DNA from: Glandiceps talaboti | Lineage: Eukaryota > Hemichordata > Enteropneusta > Spengelidae | Reading direction: 5' to 3' | DNA length: 64,000 nt | Assembly (NCBI RefSeq): GCF_964340395.1 | Contig: NC_135556.1 | Span: forward strand, 25,697,223-25,761,222 | Shown: positions 44,528 through 57,700 of the stretch, piece by piece | Numbering within the stretch: position 1 is the stretch's first letter | Layout: each line of letters begins with the position of its first letter | Program-made: the position numbers and the translations under genes | Notes under the pieces: model-generated | Database searches by the model: none | Told to the model about the DNA's origin: nothing | What the model saw: only the letters and a program-made list of their open reading frames with translations

Positions 44528-45140
44528 ATAAATCATGAACTTAGGGCACGTGTGATATACTCTTACAAAAACCATGATTCTCAATTATGCCTTTTTTTAC
44601 TTGGAATTTATTGATGAGAATGCTTTGATAAATCCTTGTCAAAATTGAACAGAAAGTTGCATAGTAAATAAATCCTAAGTGGAGAGGGGTGGTACACATG
44701 TAATACATGACTTGCCCAGGCATGTGCAGATCAATACAATCGCTCTACACATGTAATACATGACTAGGGCATGTGCAGATCAATACAATCGCTTTTATGA
44801 AAAAATGCTCAATTGTGTCTCCTAGTTCTTTTTACTTGGAATTTATTGCTGAAAATGGTTTAATTACTATTAATCCCTGTCACAAATTGAACAGAAAGTT
44901 TCACAGTAATGAAAAACAAAATCAGAAATGGTGATGAATCCAGTTACACTGTGTGATACATCATGACCTAGGGCATATGGATATAAACTCCTACAAAATA
45001 GATTCTCAATTATGTCTCTGTTTTTTACTTTGAATTTGTAAATGAGTGTGGTCTCTTTAATCATAGTGAAAAAAATAGATTGTAAGGAAAAAACTATAAG
45101 AGCAATGGAGAGGTGTGGTATGGCACTTGGAGGTTTGCAC
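44528..45140. repeat. Diverged ~250-bp tandem repeat, 2-3 copies
   Basis: Recurring blocks TTTTTACTTGGAATTTATTG, AAATTGAACAGAAAGTT and TACATGACTAGGGCATGTGC; includes a recent 55-base duplication at 44695-44790 (GTGCAGATCAATACAATCGC twice). Confidence 0.8.
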
Positions 45141-45144
45141 GCCA

Positions 45145-46780
45145 TTGCGTGAGAGAGATAGCAAAGGATGAGAATAAAAGCTGCAATTTGGATACAAATG
45201 AACGATATGTGAAAGGTTATGTTATTTTCTACTTATATCAGATTACAATACATTCACTTTCTTCAAATTGTTATCAGTGACTTAATACTTTCTCAGAATG
45301 ATTTGTTTCATATGCCTTGGAATTTCTTAAGCTGCGAAAATTTACTCTTTTTGTTTGAATTTCTTAGCTATCACGTTTTGATCTTATTGAAGACAATTAA
45401 GTTAGTGATTCAATTTGTATATATGTGAAAGGGAAGTGACGCCCAGCATCAAGTGAAGCATGCACTCAGATGTAACCAGATTGCTACTTCTGCTAAATTA
45501 TCCCAAGTATTGTGATTGAATTAATATACAAGTATTTATAGTACATATGTATCAATGAAATTCACTGTCAAGACAAAATGGAATAATACATATGAAAGAT
45601 GTCGATTGTAACACAATGTTCAAATATAACAGAAACTTCAGAGCCAAGTATAACCATAGACAGTACAGGGGAAACCCTCCAACAGAGAACTTTGTTAGCC
45701 ACAGGTATTCTCCTATCCCTTTCAAGCTGTGCATAACAATAATTTACATATTATTTGAATAACAATGTCAGTTCAAAAATATCCTCCAATAATAAATTGT
45801 TTTCTTTAGGTGAAAACTATTCAATTCTAAACACTCAACTCTTGTCCTATCATGGAGTGAGGTTCAAAAGGTGTTGTCACTATTGTTTGGGGCCAATCTA
45901 AGTGTACCACATCAACTATGTGGTCTTATTTACAGTATAAAACTAAACAATAAGCTAACAGTAATGAAACACAAAGCTGTACACGAGCAAGTAAAACATG
46001 CTGCAGGCACAGAAAACCTGGTTGAGTACATAGGCCTCATTCCATACAATAAAGGAGATTTGATCTCAGTACTGAAAACTAAATTACTGAGATGTGTCAT
46101 ACCTTTCATTCTCAATCTTTCTTTTCGTTAGCGTTATCACATAATCTATAGGGATGTAACACACATTTTTTCTCTGAAAGAAAACTGCCAAAATTCAACA
46201 ATGCAGAAGGAATGCGACATTCCCGAGTGCATTAAACTAATGATGGAGGAGTTGTACAGACTTCTTGCTGTGTTGTTTTGATCAGTCTGTCCATCGTTTG
46301 TTGCTAAATACTTAAAGCATGCAAGTCATAGCAGTAGGTGAACGGAAAAGTCCCTGCAGACTTCTGATAAGAGCTACTGTGTCTCTTATGGGATTAATTC
46401 AAGTAAATTTGATTGTAGCCTAAAGTGTCTGCATAGTACACTGACTATGTTCAACTACACCCATTTACAAAATCACTAATAGTTTTGTACAACTTTATGT
46501 AGAATTGTTTCTGGACTGGTCATAGAGGAACACAGAGAGTCTTATCTGTAGTGCATGGCTGATTAAATCCGAATGAATCTCTGTCTGTAATCAAGGAAAG
46601 ACTGCTGTCTCTTGTGTGTTATCATCCACCTAGTGTTCACATTTAGTATTCCTTGTATTGTGTGAGAAAGGATTAACTTTAGGCACTATATTGCACTGAT
46701 TTACGAATGTCGTTCGGAAGTAATGATTGTAAGGGCATAATCGTAACTGGAAAGTACAGTATGAATACGTTTTCTCATGT
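45145..46780. other. Intergenic, no gene supported
   Basis: Contains an 86-codon open frame at 45871-46131 with no family I recognise and no clear splice context; not called as a gene. Confidence 0.5.
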
Positions 46781-46784
46781 TTAG

Positions 46785-47795
46785 CTCCACTTACACCACA
46801 GTCAGTTCTAGAATTGTCATTCCACTTACACCACAGTCAGTTCTAGAATTGTCACTCCACTTACAGCACAGTCAGTTCTAGAATTGTCATTCCACTTACA
46901 GCACAGTCAGTTCTAGAATTGCCACTCCACTTACACCACAGTCAGTTCTAGAATTGTCATTCCACTTACACCACAGTCAGTTCTAGAATTGTCACTCCAC
47001 TTACAGCACAGTCAGTTCTAGAATTGTCATTCCACTTACAGCACAGTCAGTTCTAGAATTGTCACTCCACTTATAGCACAGTCAGTTCTAGAATTGTCAT
47101 TCCACTTACAGCACAGTCAGGTCTAGAATTGTCACTCCACTTACAGCACAGTCAGTTCTAGAATTGTCACTCCACTTACAGCACAGTCAGTTCTAGAATT
47201 GTCACTCCACTTACAGCACAGTCAGTTCTAGAATTGTCACTCCACTTACAGCACAGTCAGTTCTAGAATTGTCACTCCACTTACAGCACAGTCAGTTCTA
47301 GAATTGTCACTCCACTTACAGCACAGTCAGTTCTAGAATTGTCACTCGATCCACTTACACCACAGTCAGTTCTAGAATTGTCACTCCACTTACAGCACAG
47401 TCAGTTCTACAATTGTCACTCCACTTACAGCACAGTCAGTTCTAGAATTGTCATTCCACTTACACCACAGTCAGTTCTAGAATTGTCACTCCACTTACAG
47501 CACAGTCAGTTCTAGAATTGTCATTCCACTTACACCACAGTCAGTTCTAGAATTGTCACTCCACTTACAGCACAGTCAGTTCTACAATTGTCACTCCACT
47601 TACACCACAGTCAGTTCTACAATTGTCACTCCACTTACAGCACAGTCAGTTCTAGAATTGTCATTCCACTTACACCACAGTCAGTTCTACAATTGTCACT
47701 CCACTTACAGCACAGTCAGTTCTACAATTGTCACTCCACTTACAGCACAGTCAGTTCTAGAATTGTCATTCCACTTACACCACAGTCAGCTATTG
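46785..47795. repeat. 35-bp minisatellite, about 28 copies
   Basis: Unit TCCACTTACAGCACAGTCAG then TTCTAGAATTGTCAC. Single-base variants (TTACACC/TTACAGC, CATTCC/CACTCC) alternate, giving 70-bp double units in places. Each copy has an XbaI-like TTCTAGAA palindrome. Confidence 0.98.
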
Positions 47796-47999
47796 ACTTT
47801 ATGTCACTCAAAACTTTAAGCTATACTTATAAGTGATGTAACAAATAACATGACATTAAAGATTTAAATGAGATTTTCTTTGTCATGTTCATATATTCTA
47901 ATATATTATTGCTATTTATGTGATTTAGATATGCACTGCATCAGTTAAGTGTTATTGAATGATAGTATATTATAAATGGGATTGACTATACAAACTGAC

Positions 48000-48240
48000 A
48001 GACTGATTGGTTGATTGGGTTGATTGCCTGGCTGGCATAGCTACTATAGTAGCGGGCTTGATGGTTGGCTGGCTCACTCACTCAATGGTTGGCTGGTTGG
48101 CTGGCTTCCTGGTTGGTTGGTTGGTTGGTTGGCTGGCTGGTTGGTTGGTTCAATGGTTGTCTTGGTTTGTTGGCTCGTTGTTTGGTTGGGTTGGTTGGTT
48201 GCAGTTGCTTGCTTGCTTGGTAGGTTGGTTGATTGATTCA
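48000..48240. repeat. GGTTG/GGCTG simple-sequence tract
   Basis: Degenerate (GGTT)n with GGCT substitutions over about 240 bases; strongly strand-asymmetric (no A on the plus strand for long stretches). Confidence 0.92.
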
Positions 48241-48384
48241 TTAGCAGTGACTTTTGCACCGCTATCAATTTGACATGGCCAAGTTTAATTCTCAGTTTAG
48301 TAAAAACTTAGGATTGTATAGTTACATTGTATCAATTGATTTGGCCAACTTCTAATACTTAGTTTATCAAAGACTACAGTCCTT

Positions 48385-49045
48385 ATAATTTGTGATCAGC
48401 CAAGCCCTTAAATTCTAACTCTCAGTTCAGTATAGACTTTAGTGCTAAATTATGAATTTGTTATTGGCCAAGCCCTAATTCTAATTCTCAGTATAGACTT
48501 TAGACTTAGTGCTAATTATCAATTTGTGATCGGCCAAGCCCTAATTCTAATTCTCAGTATAGGCTTCAGTGCTAATTATCAATTTGTGATCGGCCAAGCC
48601 CTAATTCTAATTCTCAGTATAGGCTTCAGTGCTAATTATCAATTTGTGATTGGCCAAGCCCTAATTCTAATTCTCAGTATAGGCTTCAGTGCTAATTATC
48701 AATTTGTGATCGGCCAAGCCCTAATTCTAATTCTCTTTATAGACTTTAGTGCTAATTATCAATTTGTGATTGGCCAAGCCCTAATTCTAACTCTCAGTAT
48801 AGACTTCAGTGCTAATTATCAATTTGTGATTGGCCAAGCCCTAATTCTAATTCTCTTTATAGACTTTAGTGCTAATTATCAATTTGTGATTGGCCAAGCC
48901 CTAATTCTAACTCTCAGTATAGACTTCAGTGCTAATTATCAATTTGTGATTGGCCAAGCCCTAATTCTAACTCTCAGTATAGGCTTCAGTGCTAATTATC
49001 AATTTGTGATTGGCCAAGCCCTAATTCTAACTCTCAATTTAGCAT
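48385..49045. repeat. 60-bp minisatellite, about 11 copies
   Basis: Unit contains GCTAATTATCAATTTGTGAT and GGCCAAGCCCTAATTCTAA at exact 60-base spacing. Because 60 is divisible by three, a 201-codon open frame runs through it; interpreted as repeat, not gene. Confidence 0.97.
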
Positions 49046-49049
49046 AGAC

Positions 49050-50340
49050 TTTAGTTGCCCAGCATATCAGCATTCTCCTTGTACCGTGTGTAGGAGGGGG
49101 CATAGTTTGTGTAAGATGGTTGGTTGCTTGATGCACTCAGTTGAAACAAGTATTTTGTGCCATTTCAAAAATTCATGTGATGATGGCATAACATGAAAGA
49201 GTGAAATTTAAAAGTCAATCCATGCTATGTACATTCTAGTAGGAAACTAGAAATTACTCATTTCATCAGTGCTTTTCAGGTTATTGTCTTATCTGGCTAT
49301 AGTCTACTGTTTTTAAATTACAAATTCACCAAAAATGTATATCTCGGGGGAGCAATATGGATGTAAATTTGTCCAAAAATTAGCATAAATGTATAATCAC
49401 TATTCACTAAACCCCTAAAGTTGGTTACTTGATAGTCATAAGGTGATGTCTTCAATGACTCGCAACATGAATATTTCATAAAATGAAAATAATATTTGAT
49501 ATTACATCAATGGTTTATTAATATCATAAATCTCAAGCTGCCATATTTTTGTCAAATGACATTGTAGATTTATTTTGAAATGTACTTCTGAGATTTGTGA
49601 TTGATTCATTAGTTAAATAGTTAAAAATAGATATCAAGGCTGTATGAATTTAAATCTAAAATGACATTGTATATGTGGGACAATTTTTTTCATCTGTGAT
49701 TTTAATGATAAAGAAATCTGTTAAGTTCATTTCTTTCATCATGGGTGGCTTGTAATTTAGTCTATATCATTCTTAGCAGTTATTTGTCAGGTAAACCCTT
49801 TTTCTGCCAATGTGAGTTTTATGGTCAATAACCAACTTACAGTTTTTCATTTGCCTTTTTTGTGCAAGATTGCATTATCTTTTTAATTTCTGTTTTATTT
49901 ATCGTTGTTTTTCAAAAGTTACTGTATTATTTATTCTTTTTATTGGTGAATGATGGTCTCTATTCTTATGAATGAAAATTGGAAAAATTGAAAATAATGT
50001 GACATTTTCTGAACATCCATACCTTACATGTTGGTTGATACACACCACCTCAATGTATACTACACACTAAAGGGAACAAGTACAAATTAAGATTAGGGGG
50101 GGGGGGGGTCCTTAAAAATAATTAGGGGGTTAAGGTATTTTTTTAGAATTCTGGCAAGCTTAAAGGGGCCTTAATATAATCAATCAATGATCATGGAAAT
50201 TTATTTGTTACTCTCAATTCAATTCAGCTTCAGAAGCAATCATTCTTGAGCCCATTATTTTCTCCTTAACCCCTCCCCCTGTAAATTCTGCTACTTACTA
50301 ATCAGCTATTAACCACACGCCATAAATTTGATACACTATA
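49050..50340. other. Intergenic, no feature recognised
   Basis: AT-rich; contains an 11-13 base G-run near 50097. Lies between the 60-bp array and the inferred protocadherin 3' end. Confidence 0.55.
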
Positions 50341-50361
50341 CTTCATAAATACAAAATCATC

Positions 50362-50367
50362 TTTATT
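50362..50367 (-). terminator. Candidate poly(A) signal of the protocadherin gene
   Basis: Minus-strand GCAATAAAG about 610 bases beyond the stop, followed by T/G-rich sequence; implies a 3' UTR covering about 50345-50973. Confidence 0.45.
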
Positions 50368-50973
50368 GCAGAATAACATCTCAACATTCAAAAAAATTAA
50401 CAAAGACAATGACAAAATATTTTTTAAAAAGTTAGCAACATATTTTTTTAGTCTTTGGTGTTTATTTGATGTACACATTTTCTTGGTTGTATATCTAGCA
50501 ATTTGAATTTTTTACAGGATTATTTTTTTTAGCAATGATTCTCTAACTCTATCATAACTTCTATTCAGTTATTCTCAACTCTCGTTTAATACTGATATAT
50601 ATATTTCTGTTTATCTAACAATAATATCTAGATCTACTATAATTATTGCTTCAAAAAATATGCTCTCTTTATTGAATACTTTCAAACAACATTCAACTGC
50701 ATTCATTTCTTAAATTGCCAAAAACCAAGTTGTTTTTCCAAACAAGCACCACCAGCAATTGACAGTATTCTCTTATATATATATATATGAACACAAAAAA
50801 AAACAATGTGATAAATGAACTTTCAGTTATATATACATGCTATACATGGCTCAAATTTTACAATATCCGTACAATTTTTTCTTTCTGTACACAGCGCAAA
50901 TGGTTTCCCGCCATGCATGGAAAGTTTAGGTTTTTGAATTTTAAGCGATTGTTATTATTGAGTGGACTGGAGA

Positions 50974-51797
50974 TCAAACGGTGGAATCGCTAAAGAAAAG
51001 TACATCAATATGTTTACATAGCTGTTCAGCATCACACGCATCGTCATCCGTAATCATTGTCTCTCTGGTATCTCTGAGAATAGCATTGATATCTTTCCTT
51101 GAATAAAACTCAGGTGTGATTTCAAATTCACCCTCCGATGCACTACTTTCTGTTAACGTAATTGAGACATCTGAGTTCGGTCTCGGTGAATGTCTATGCA
51201 TGTTTTTGTGTGGCTCACCACTGACATTGTCTGATAGCACTACTTTCGGGGGCGTCGTATCTGAATTTCCACTGCCACAGCTGAGTGTGTCGCCACCGAG
51301 ACTATCAAACTGAGAATCATAACTCTTGGTCATGCCAAAGTTTGTTTGTTCATTCAGACCACCATTCCTTTTCTCAAATGCTGGTCCTTCTAATAGGTCT
51401 GTGAGACTTTCTGCTGGATGTTCACTTATTGGCGTTAAAGGTTCTCCAATGAGATGATGCCGCAATCTGGCACTACCTTGCCGATCAAAGTTCTGATTAT
51501 TTGGTCTTGGCTGTGAATTTTGTGGCTGGTCGTATCCAAAAGATGTAAAACTAGCTTGTGGCCATTGTACGCTATTGTCAAATTCAGGACTAGAATCGCT
51601 GTCGCTATAAGTCGGACTAGCCATACCCATATCGTTTGAATTATCGGTGTAGCTCTGGTGGAGATCTTTGTTGGAATTATTATAATGAGGATCGTATTGT
51701 TTTGGTGGCATCCAGCATTGGTCAGAATGGCCTAGAGTTTTACATTCAATGGTACACTGAGGACTGGCCATGTAACTCCGGTCTTCTTCGTTCTCAC
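50974..51797 (-). CDS. Protocadherin last coding exon
   Basis: Acceptor CTTTCTGCTAG; 274 codons to TGA at 50976-50974. The GC content and CpG count are visibly higher than the flanks, as expected for constrained coding sequence. Polar and Ser/Pro-rich, with the CWMPP block near its start and a PDZ-ligand C-terminus. Confidence 0.88.
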
Positions 51798-54700
51798 CTA
51801 GCAGAAAGTGAAGAAAAGGATGAACAATTTTAATAGTCAGTGCATACATTTTTTTCAAACGTCAACTTTTATTTATAGCCCTTGGAAAGAGCTGCAAAAC
51901 ATTTACACAAACAGATTACAAAGCATTAACAAACTCTTTCAATATTTTGTTCTTCTTTATATTATAAAATATTTCTTCTCTCGTTATTTGTTCAATGCCA
52001 AATTCTTACTAATACACAAGCAAATGTCACCAAAAATAAACTAATTATTATATTAATCTTACAATCTATGCTATTTTATACTTCAAAAACATTAAGGTGA
52101 TTCTTTACAGTTTGTTGATATGATACTCACACCTATTCTCCAAATTACTCTGCATCGATTTACAAAAAAGAAGTGTTTACAATCATCAACATTTTCACTG
52201 TGCCTTAACAAATGGGTTTCTCATCATTTTCTGTTTACATAGATTTTCTTATGTGGAATTTTGTTGTATAATTGTTAGGTCTATGCCTACAGGGCTGTGT
52301 ATGTGACTCATGGGAATTCTCCCAATGGTCACAAACTTTATTGTATAATTCTATCTGTGCCTAAACTTTTGCTTTCAGAGATTTAATAATAGGCACATTC
52401 TAAATCTTATCTTATTTAGAATTATCATTATGATATTATACATGACTACATGTAATTTACTTTCCAATGAATTTCAAATTTAATGACCAATTATATTTTC
52501 TCAGATTTTCATTCTTCTCCTAACACATGTCAAGCAATGGCCATTAGAAAGTATTTTCTCGGATTTTTCAATTCTCTCCTAACACATGTCAAGCAATGGC
52601 CATTAGAAAGTATTTTTCATACAGGTTTTTAATTCAATTTTGCAAAACCAAGACATTAGCAGAATTAGCTTGTCAATTCAAACTTTTTGAAAAAGCCTCT
52701 TCAGGTGCTAAACTAGTCAATGATTCCAGCCATTTTGTATTCTTTTACTAGTAATAAATGGGATGATATTTCATGATAATTTAATTTCCAATGGAAACAG
52801 TAACAAAGATGACACATTTTCATATCTTTTTACATGTCTACAGATGTACGTCAAACAACACCCAGTAGGGAGTATTTTCCACATAGGATTTTAGTTCTAG
52901 TGAAAACAAGACATCATGAACAGAATTAACTGGGAAAAGCATGTAAGTGAAATATGATATTTCACAATAGAATAATTGAGTACTTTTCCCAAAATAATAG
53001 TTATGTTATTATTTCTGTGGTACCAATACTGTTCACTGACATCCTCATAAGGTCTTTCCTCTAAGTGTAAATAAGTCCATTATTGCAATAGGTTTTACAA
53101 GTTGAGTTGAACACTATTTCTATGGAGTAAGTGGTTGGGGTACAAAGACAGTATATTTTGAGTGAAAGCTCTCCATCAAGACATACTTTTGTAGCGACTG
53201 AAAGGGTATGACAAACACACCTCTTAAGTTGTACAAAAGATTGTATTGAAAAGGAAAGCATGTCTCCTATTCAACCAATGCGATTTGTTTTCACAAGGGA
53301 TGTCAATCCATGTATTTCAAGTATTTTTTGTTAGTTGATGTATTTTTAGCCCAAATACGAACAAAAAGTACTATTTTTTACTCCAATTATGTAAAAATAC
53401 ACCTCTTTATTGATACAATAGATTCAACAGAAACGTAAAGAACATATACAATTCAATCACTATCTGTTTATACAAGGGACATACATATATTTCAAGTATT
53501 TTTTCCAAGTTAATGTATTTTTAGCCCCAACACAAACAAGAAAGGCATTTTGTTTACTCCAATTACACTAATTTTCATTTCTATATTTGCCATAACCTTC
53601 AACTAATATAGCTGCATTTGTCTTTGTAAATGGGAAAGGAAATTGCATTGTTGTTGACATATACAGTCTGTTCAATTGGAAAACCTCATTTAGGTACTAG
53701 TGGCTTATTCCAATGATTTAATTAGTAATACTATGATTGTCTTTAACAAACAAGAAGACACTTGTGATGGAAAAAAAGAAATTTCTTTCAGAACTTGAGC
53801 CAACAACTTTATTCCATATGAAAACAAAAATTTAGTTATTTTCATTACCTCCTTAGTAAACTTTGTAGTGTTAACATTCAACTTGAACTACTAATTGGTG
53901 TAGTTTCCACTAGACAAAACACTATTTTGTTACACTAAAAGTTTATTTTGATATGTTTAGTGCACAGCTGTTGTGTGTGAAAAGCTGACATTTTAAGTAA
54001 ATCTCACTGGCTGCTCTGTTTACAGTGCTTGTAATAGCATTTCTATAGTAAAAGATCAAAATAGAGCACAACAGTACTTCTTCTCACAATTAAGTACCTA
54101 TAATAATGACTGTGTGTATAATAATGACTGTGTAGTGCTTGGTTCAGAAGTCAGTGTACTCCCACAAATCAAATGAACATGTCATTCTTATGATGTGTCT
54201 AGGTGGTAATGAAAATTGGAGTACAAAATGTCAGGTGTGAAAACGTCAAATTTTGTTGTCCCTCAAAACAATTAAATGGCATTTAATAAATTCCTAATAT
54301 ATTAGAATATGACGTCAAAAGAACCAATTTACAATTAGCTTCTAATGTTTGGAAAATCTAATTTTAGGAGAAGTATTACAATGTGATCACTTTTAATTTA
54401 CTACATGGATGTATCAAATTTTTATCTGTTTTCTTTCACACTATTAAAAAAAACATTTAGTATATAAATCCTTTAGTATACACATCTATACTTCAAGCAA
54501 CAAATTTTGATATCAAATTTTTTTGGTAAAAAATATGAATTTCCATGATCCGATTTGTCGGAAGTGGTTTAGTACTAACACGGTTAGTTCTAATTCAACA
54601 ATACCATACAGGAATATATAGATTTAAGCACACAAATGAATTTGATTTTTTTATCACCCACTTTATTTTCATATAATCATACAACTACTGTCTGGCTTGA

Positions 54701-57700
54701 AAAGACAAATTGGAGAGTGAAAACAGTTTAGAAAGGAACCACCTGAGTTATTTATCATGAATAACAGATCGGTATGAATTGGATTAATTACAGACAACAA
54801 AAGAGGTATTTACTTCAACCTCTGGCCATCCACAAAGTAGTTGTGGTTAAAACAGATTTCTCTGATGGAGAGAACAGAATGAGTTTTCCTGTTTCTATGC
54901 ACAGGATATAGTCTGATTTATGGCTTGTATTAACCAAGGAAATGAAGGCTAGTTTGGAAATGAAAAGCTAACAATTTACAGAAAATTTTCAATCAGAATG
55001 CAAAGTTTATGAAAGCATGACACAAAACGCTGGATCTGCAATTCAAATACCTACACATAAAAAAAACACTTGACGGTATGGCAGCTTTAGTGTTCAAAAT
55101 GTCTGAGTGCTTAAAATACACTTTACAGTTAGTGTATATCCAATAGCTGTTATGCTGAAATGCTTTCTGCTTGTGAATGAGACTTGCACAATAGAGAATC
55201 TTACAAATACATCAACACAGCTGAAAATGGGATTGTACGGCTTGAAACAAGCGATATTTGGTGTCTTTTTCACATGGAGAAACTTGAACAAAACAACTTA
55301 AGCCTATCCTAAGGTAAAAACAGGTTAAATTGGTTTGCTTATCCGTCTTGTAATATGATACACATACAGTATTGTGTTGCAAATATTCCACATACCTGCT
55401 ATACATACTACATGTAAACATCATACCTGTGTAAGACAAACTTAGGAGTAAAAGCTGTCAGGCTTAAATCTGAATGGAGGAACCCTATGACCTTGTGAGA
55501 CTATAAAGTCTAGTTAATTGATAGATACTGTAAATGAATATGGAGTAGTTCTAGAAATGTTTGAAGACTTCCAAAGTGATGAGTTCTAGATGTCAAAGTT
55601 CTAAAATGGATGGATTATTAAAGTTAATTCTTAATTTTTATGGGTAGTCCTATTACCTATCGTGTAGTCGGTTCCATAGATCTAAGAAATTCTAAATGTA
55701 TACGGAAAAGTTCTAGATATCTATGGAAAAGTTCTAAATATCTATGGAAAAGTTCTAAATATCTATGGAGTACATCTAGATATCTATGGAGTACTTCTAA
55801 ATATCTATGGAATAATTCAAATATCCAATGGGTAGGAGTAATACATTTCTTAAAAATACAATATGTATTTATGAATTCATAGTGAATGTCTACTGAGATT
55901 GGGAATAAGTTCTACTTCTGAAAACCATATCAGTACTAGTTTGGAAAACAATTTGTTAGTTACTGGATTTGTACAATGATCAAAACAAAAAACAAGAAAT
56001 GTTTGACTTGTATTTGAAACCATGCAATGTCTCGAAAACACTGGAAAAAATCTCAGATAATTTTTGAATCCAGCAGTACTTTTTGTAAACTCATTCACAC
56101 ACACACACAACATAGTTGAATGTTTGACCGAAACAGTTGCCTAGTGCACACTCTACTGATCAAGGGAGAAATTGAAAACTAATGCCAGCAGGGTAAAAGG
56201 GATGGTTGGGTGATTGTTGTTATTGTAATCTAAAACAGGCAATGATCGGTGTCTTGTAACAATTAATAAATTGACAAATTACAAACATTCATCAATACTA
56301 TGCTAGTTTAATAAAAGGCCAGGGATTCAATCTATGGTTCTCATACTATGTATCTTTACAGTGGAGCCACATGCCAGGGATTCAATCTATGGTTCTCACA
56401 CTATGTTATCTTTACAGTGGAGCCACATGCCAAGGATTCAATCTATGGTTCTCACACTATGTTATCTTTACAGTGGAGCCACATGCCAGGGATTCAATCT
56501 ATGGATCTCACACTATGTATCTTTACAGTGGAGCCACATGCCAAGGATTCAATCTATGGTTCTCACACTATGTTATCTCTACAGTGGAGCCACATGCCAA
56601 GGATTCAATCTATGGTTCTCACACTATGTTATCTTTACAGTGGAGCCACATGCCAAGGATTCAATCTATGGTTCTCACACTATGTTATCTCTACAGTGGA
56701 GCCACATGCCAAGGATTCAATCTATGGTTCTCACACTATGTTATCTTTACAGTGGAGCCACATGCCAGGGATTCAATCTATGGTTCTCATACTATGTTAT
56801 CTTTACAGTGGAGCCACATGCCAGGGATTCAATCTATGGTTTTCATACTATGTTATCTTTACAGTGGAGCCACATGCCAAGGATTCAATCTATGGTTCTC
56901 ACACTATGTTATCTTTACAGTGGAGCCACATGCCAGGGATCAATCTATGGTTCTCATACTATGTTATCTTTACAGTGGAGCCACATGCCAAGGATTCAAT
57001 CTATGGTTCTCACACTATGTTATCTTTACAGTGGAGCCACATGCCAGGGATTCAATCTATGGTTCTCACACTATGTTATCTTTACAGTGGAGCCACATGC
57101 CAGGGATTCAATCTATGGTTTTCATACTATGTTATCTTTACAGTGGAGCCACATGCCAAGGATTCAATCTATGGTTTTCATACTACTAGTATGTTATCTT
57201 TACAGTGGAGCCACATGCCAGGGATTCAATCTATGGTTTTCATACTACTAGTATGTTATCTTTACAGTGGAGCCACATGCCAGGGATTCAATCTATGGTT
57301 CTCACACTATGTTATCTTTACAGTGGAGCCACATGCCAAGGATTCTATGGTTCTCACACTATGTTATCTTTACAGTGGAGCCACATGCCAGGGATTCAAT
57401 CTATGGTTTTCATACTATGTTATCTTTACAGTGGAGCCACATGCCAAGGATTCAATCTATGGTTTTCATACTACTAGTATGTTATCTTTACAGTGGAGCC
57501 ACATGCCAGGGATTCAATCTATGGTTTTCATACTACTAGTATGTTATCTTTACAGTGGAGCCACATGCCAGGGATTCAATCTATGGTTCTCACACTATGT
57601 TATCTTTACAGTGGAGCCACATGCCAGGGATTCAATCTATGGTTTTCACACTATGTTATCTTTACAGTGGAGCCACATGCCAGGGATTCAATCTATGATT

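Noticed and set aside
45871-46131. 86-codon frame as a possible exon
   Set aside because: No recognised family, no matching exon nearby in phase, AT-rich composition like the surroundings.
48000-48273. Trp/Gly/Leu-rich membrane-like frames
   Set aside because: Simple-sequence GGTT/GGCT tract; hydrophobicity is a by-product of composition.
48442-49047. 201-codon hydrophobic repeat protein
   Set aside because: Explained by a 60-bp tandem unit whose length is a multiple of three.
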